A stretch of DNA of 16,851 nt from Candidatus Sodaliphilus fimicaballi (GTDB lineage Bacteria; Bacteroidota; Bacteroidia; Bacteroidales; Muribaculaceae): assembly GCA_018065165.1 (NCBI GenBank), contig JAGHTV010000498.1:1-16851 (forward strand). The letters are read 5' to 3'. A model generated the notes under the pieces. The model ran no database searches. It was not told where the DNA came from and saw nothing but the letters and a program-made list of their open reading frames with translations. The position numbers and the translations under genes are program-made. Position 1 is the first letter of the stretch. Each line of letters opens with the position of its first letter. Positions 15,972 through 16,851 of the stretch are shown piece after piece.

Positions 15972-16007
15972 TCCGGCTTATCCGGGTTTTCCGGAATGTC
16001 CGGGAGG
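15972..16007. repeat. Four tandem 9-bp units TCCGGnnnn
   Basis: TCCGG begins at 15972, 15981, 15990 and 15999, exactly 9 bp apart, with variable 4-bp tails (CTTA, GTTT, AATG, GAGG). The palindromic CCGG cores can pair with each other, for example TCCGG-GTTTT-CCGGA. The array sits 67 bp after the DUF1294 stop in a 272-bp gap that otherwise shows only AT-rich sequence and a promoter. An in-frame TAG precedes it, so it is not coding on the plus strand. Confidence 0.75.
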
Positions 16008-16117
16008 CATGGGAGACAAGTATAATTATTCTTCAATTTTTTCCATTAAATTCTCCCTTTTTCAACCTGTTTATAAGCTTTAACACCTTAAATATTACCA
16101 ATGTCGCTAAAAATCAC

Positions 16118-16125
16118 TAACTTTG
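16118..16125 (+). promoter_or_regulatory. Likely promoter of the final secreted-protein gene
   Basis: TAACTTTG matches the -7 consensus and lies 52 nt before the ATG at 16178. No clear -33 TTTG is seen. ATCACTAA or close variants occur three times around it (near 16113, 16135 and 16150), which might be a binding site or just AT-rich redundancy. Confidence 0.5.
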
Positions 16126-16177
16126 TAACCAAATATCACTAAATAAAAATTACTAACATTAAATCATTATCAAACAA

Positions 16178-16851
16178 ATGAGAAAATTCCTGTGTACTGT
16201 AATGGCTACTTTGATTGCTGTTACAGCAATGGCTGTGGGTATGCCCCGCAACACCCAGGCTCCTGTCTACAAGGCTAAAACCTCACAGACAGGCAAGTTG
16301 GTGCGCAAGCCAGGGACCGCTATGGGTAAATTACTGCCTCAGATTGACTTTGAGCAGTTAAACAACGCCAGTCGTCTCCCCGCTCTCAAGGCCACTAGCC
16401 CCGAGTTGTGGGCTGCATTCACTATCGGCTATGACGACATTTCCGATCCTGGTATCTACACTTTCCAAGCTGAAAATCTCTTTACTATGGGCAAGAAGAT
16501 TTTCACCAACTCTAAGGCACAAGGTTCTTCACCCTTCACCAATGCAACCGCATCGGTAGTGGGCGACGGCAAGTTGTTCATCAGCAGTTGGTACGGATTT
16601 GCCAAGATTTATGACATGACCACTGGCGAGCAACTCTTTTCAGCTGGCACCGATGGCGTTGGCAACATCTTCTACTCGGCATGCTATGACGAGCAGAGCA
16701 AACTCGTGTATGGTGCGTTCTTCAACGACGATGCAACCGCACTCCAGTGGGCAAGCTACGACTTGAATACACAAGTAAAGACCGTCATTGCCGACGTGAG
16801 CAATTACGGCATCATCGGTTGCGACACCGACGCCTCAGGCAATGTATGGTT
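16178..16851 (+). CDS. Secreted protein of unknown function, possible beta-propeller (3' partial)
   Basis: An open frame runs from the ATG to the window edge without a stop, 224 codons. It opens with a signal peptide (MRKFLCTVMATLIAVTAMA). Then comes a basic linker (VYKAKTSQTGKLVRKPGT), and from about residue 70 repeated strand-turn units: DGKLFISSWYGFAKIYDMTTGEQLF, YDEQSKLVYGAFFND, WASYDLNTQVKTVIAD, and DASGNVW. These spaced aromatic and Gly/Asp turns look like a beta-propeller of the WD40/YncE kind, but the family is not certain. Codon use is like the neighbouring genes. Confidence 0.75.
   Translation, partial: MRKFLCTVMATLIAVTAMAVGMPRNTQAPVYKAKTSQTGKLVRKPGTAMGKLLPQIDFEQLNNASRLPALKATSPELWAAFTIGYDDISDPGIYTFQAENLFTMGKKIFTNSKAQGSSPFTNATASVVGDGKLFISSWYGFAKIYDMTTGEQLFSAGTDGVGNIFYSACYDEQSKLVYGAFFNDDATALQWASYDLNTQVKTVIADVSNYGIIGCDTDASGNVW

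Overview
The window looks like chromosomal DNA of a gut-type member of the order Bacteroidales (Bacteroidota), possibly near Muribaculaceae or Prevotellaceae. The evidence is: promoters of the Bacteroidota form TAnnTTTG, often with a TTTG-like box about 19-21 nt upstream; almost no Shine-Dalgarno sequences; Bacteroidales-type envelope proteins (SPYS-type outer-membrane barrel, FKBP lipoprotein, BspA-like repeats with a dockerin end); and a single-chain class II glycyl-tRNA synthetase. The family is a guess; the phylum is fairly secure.

Left part (1-2125): the 3' portion of a large secreted or surface protein. It has two 84-residue Cys-containing repeats, a non-repeat domain, eleven 26-residue BspA-like leucine-rich repeats, and a C-terminal dockerin-like pair of calcium-binding motifs. 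A strong terminator follows. Then comes a 161-bp non-coding element bounded by perfect 9-bp inverted repeats (2242-2402).

Central plus-strand housekeeping and envelope block (2499-12539): trmD, an FtsB/DivIC division protein and a small four-helix membrane protein form one probable operon. A second probable operon, with its own promoter at 4041, holds an outer-membrane barrel, LptC and a CNNM/CorC-type CBS membrane protein. After a 380-bp gap with several hairpins and a promoter, a 1015-residue periplasmic TPR protein and a 603-residue TonB-receptor-like barrel form a third unit, closed by a 10-bp-stem hairpin.

Right part: 12540-12990 has no gene. It is a dense cluster of small unrelated hairpins framed by imperfect inverted purine/pyrimidine arms. 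On the minus strand follow tRNA-Asp(GTC) with encoded CCA and its own promoter and terminator, then glyS followed by an FKBP-type prolyl isomerase lipoprotein. Divergent to glyS is a DUF1294 membrane protein. Next is an intergenic stretch with a four-copy 9-bp TCCGGnnnn array, then the start of a secreted protein that runs off the right edge.

Most genes are ordinary. No defence system, CRISPR array or transposase is visible. The less explained features are the three non-coding repeat/hairpin elements, the recently duplicated repeat protein, and the TPR/barrel pair of unknown role.
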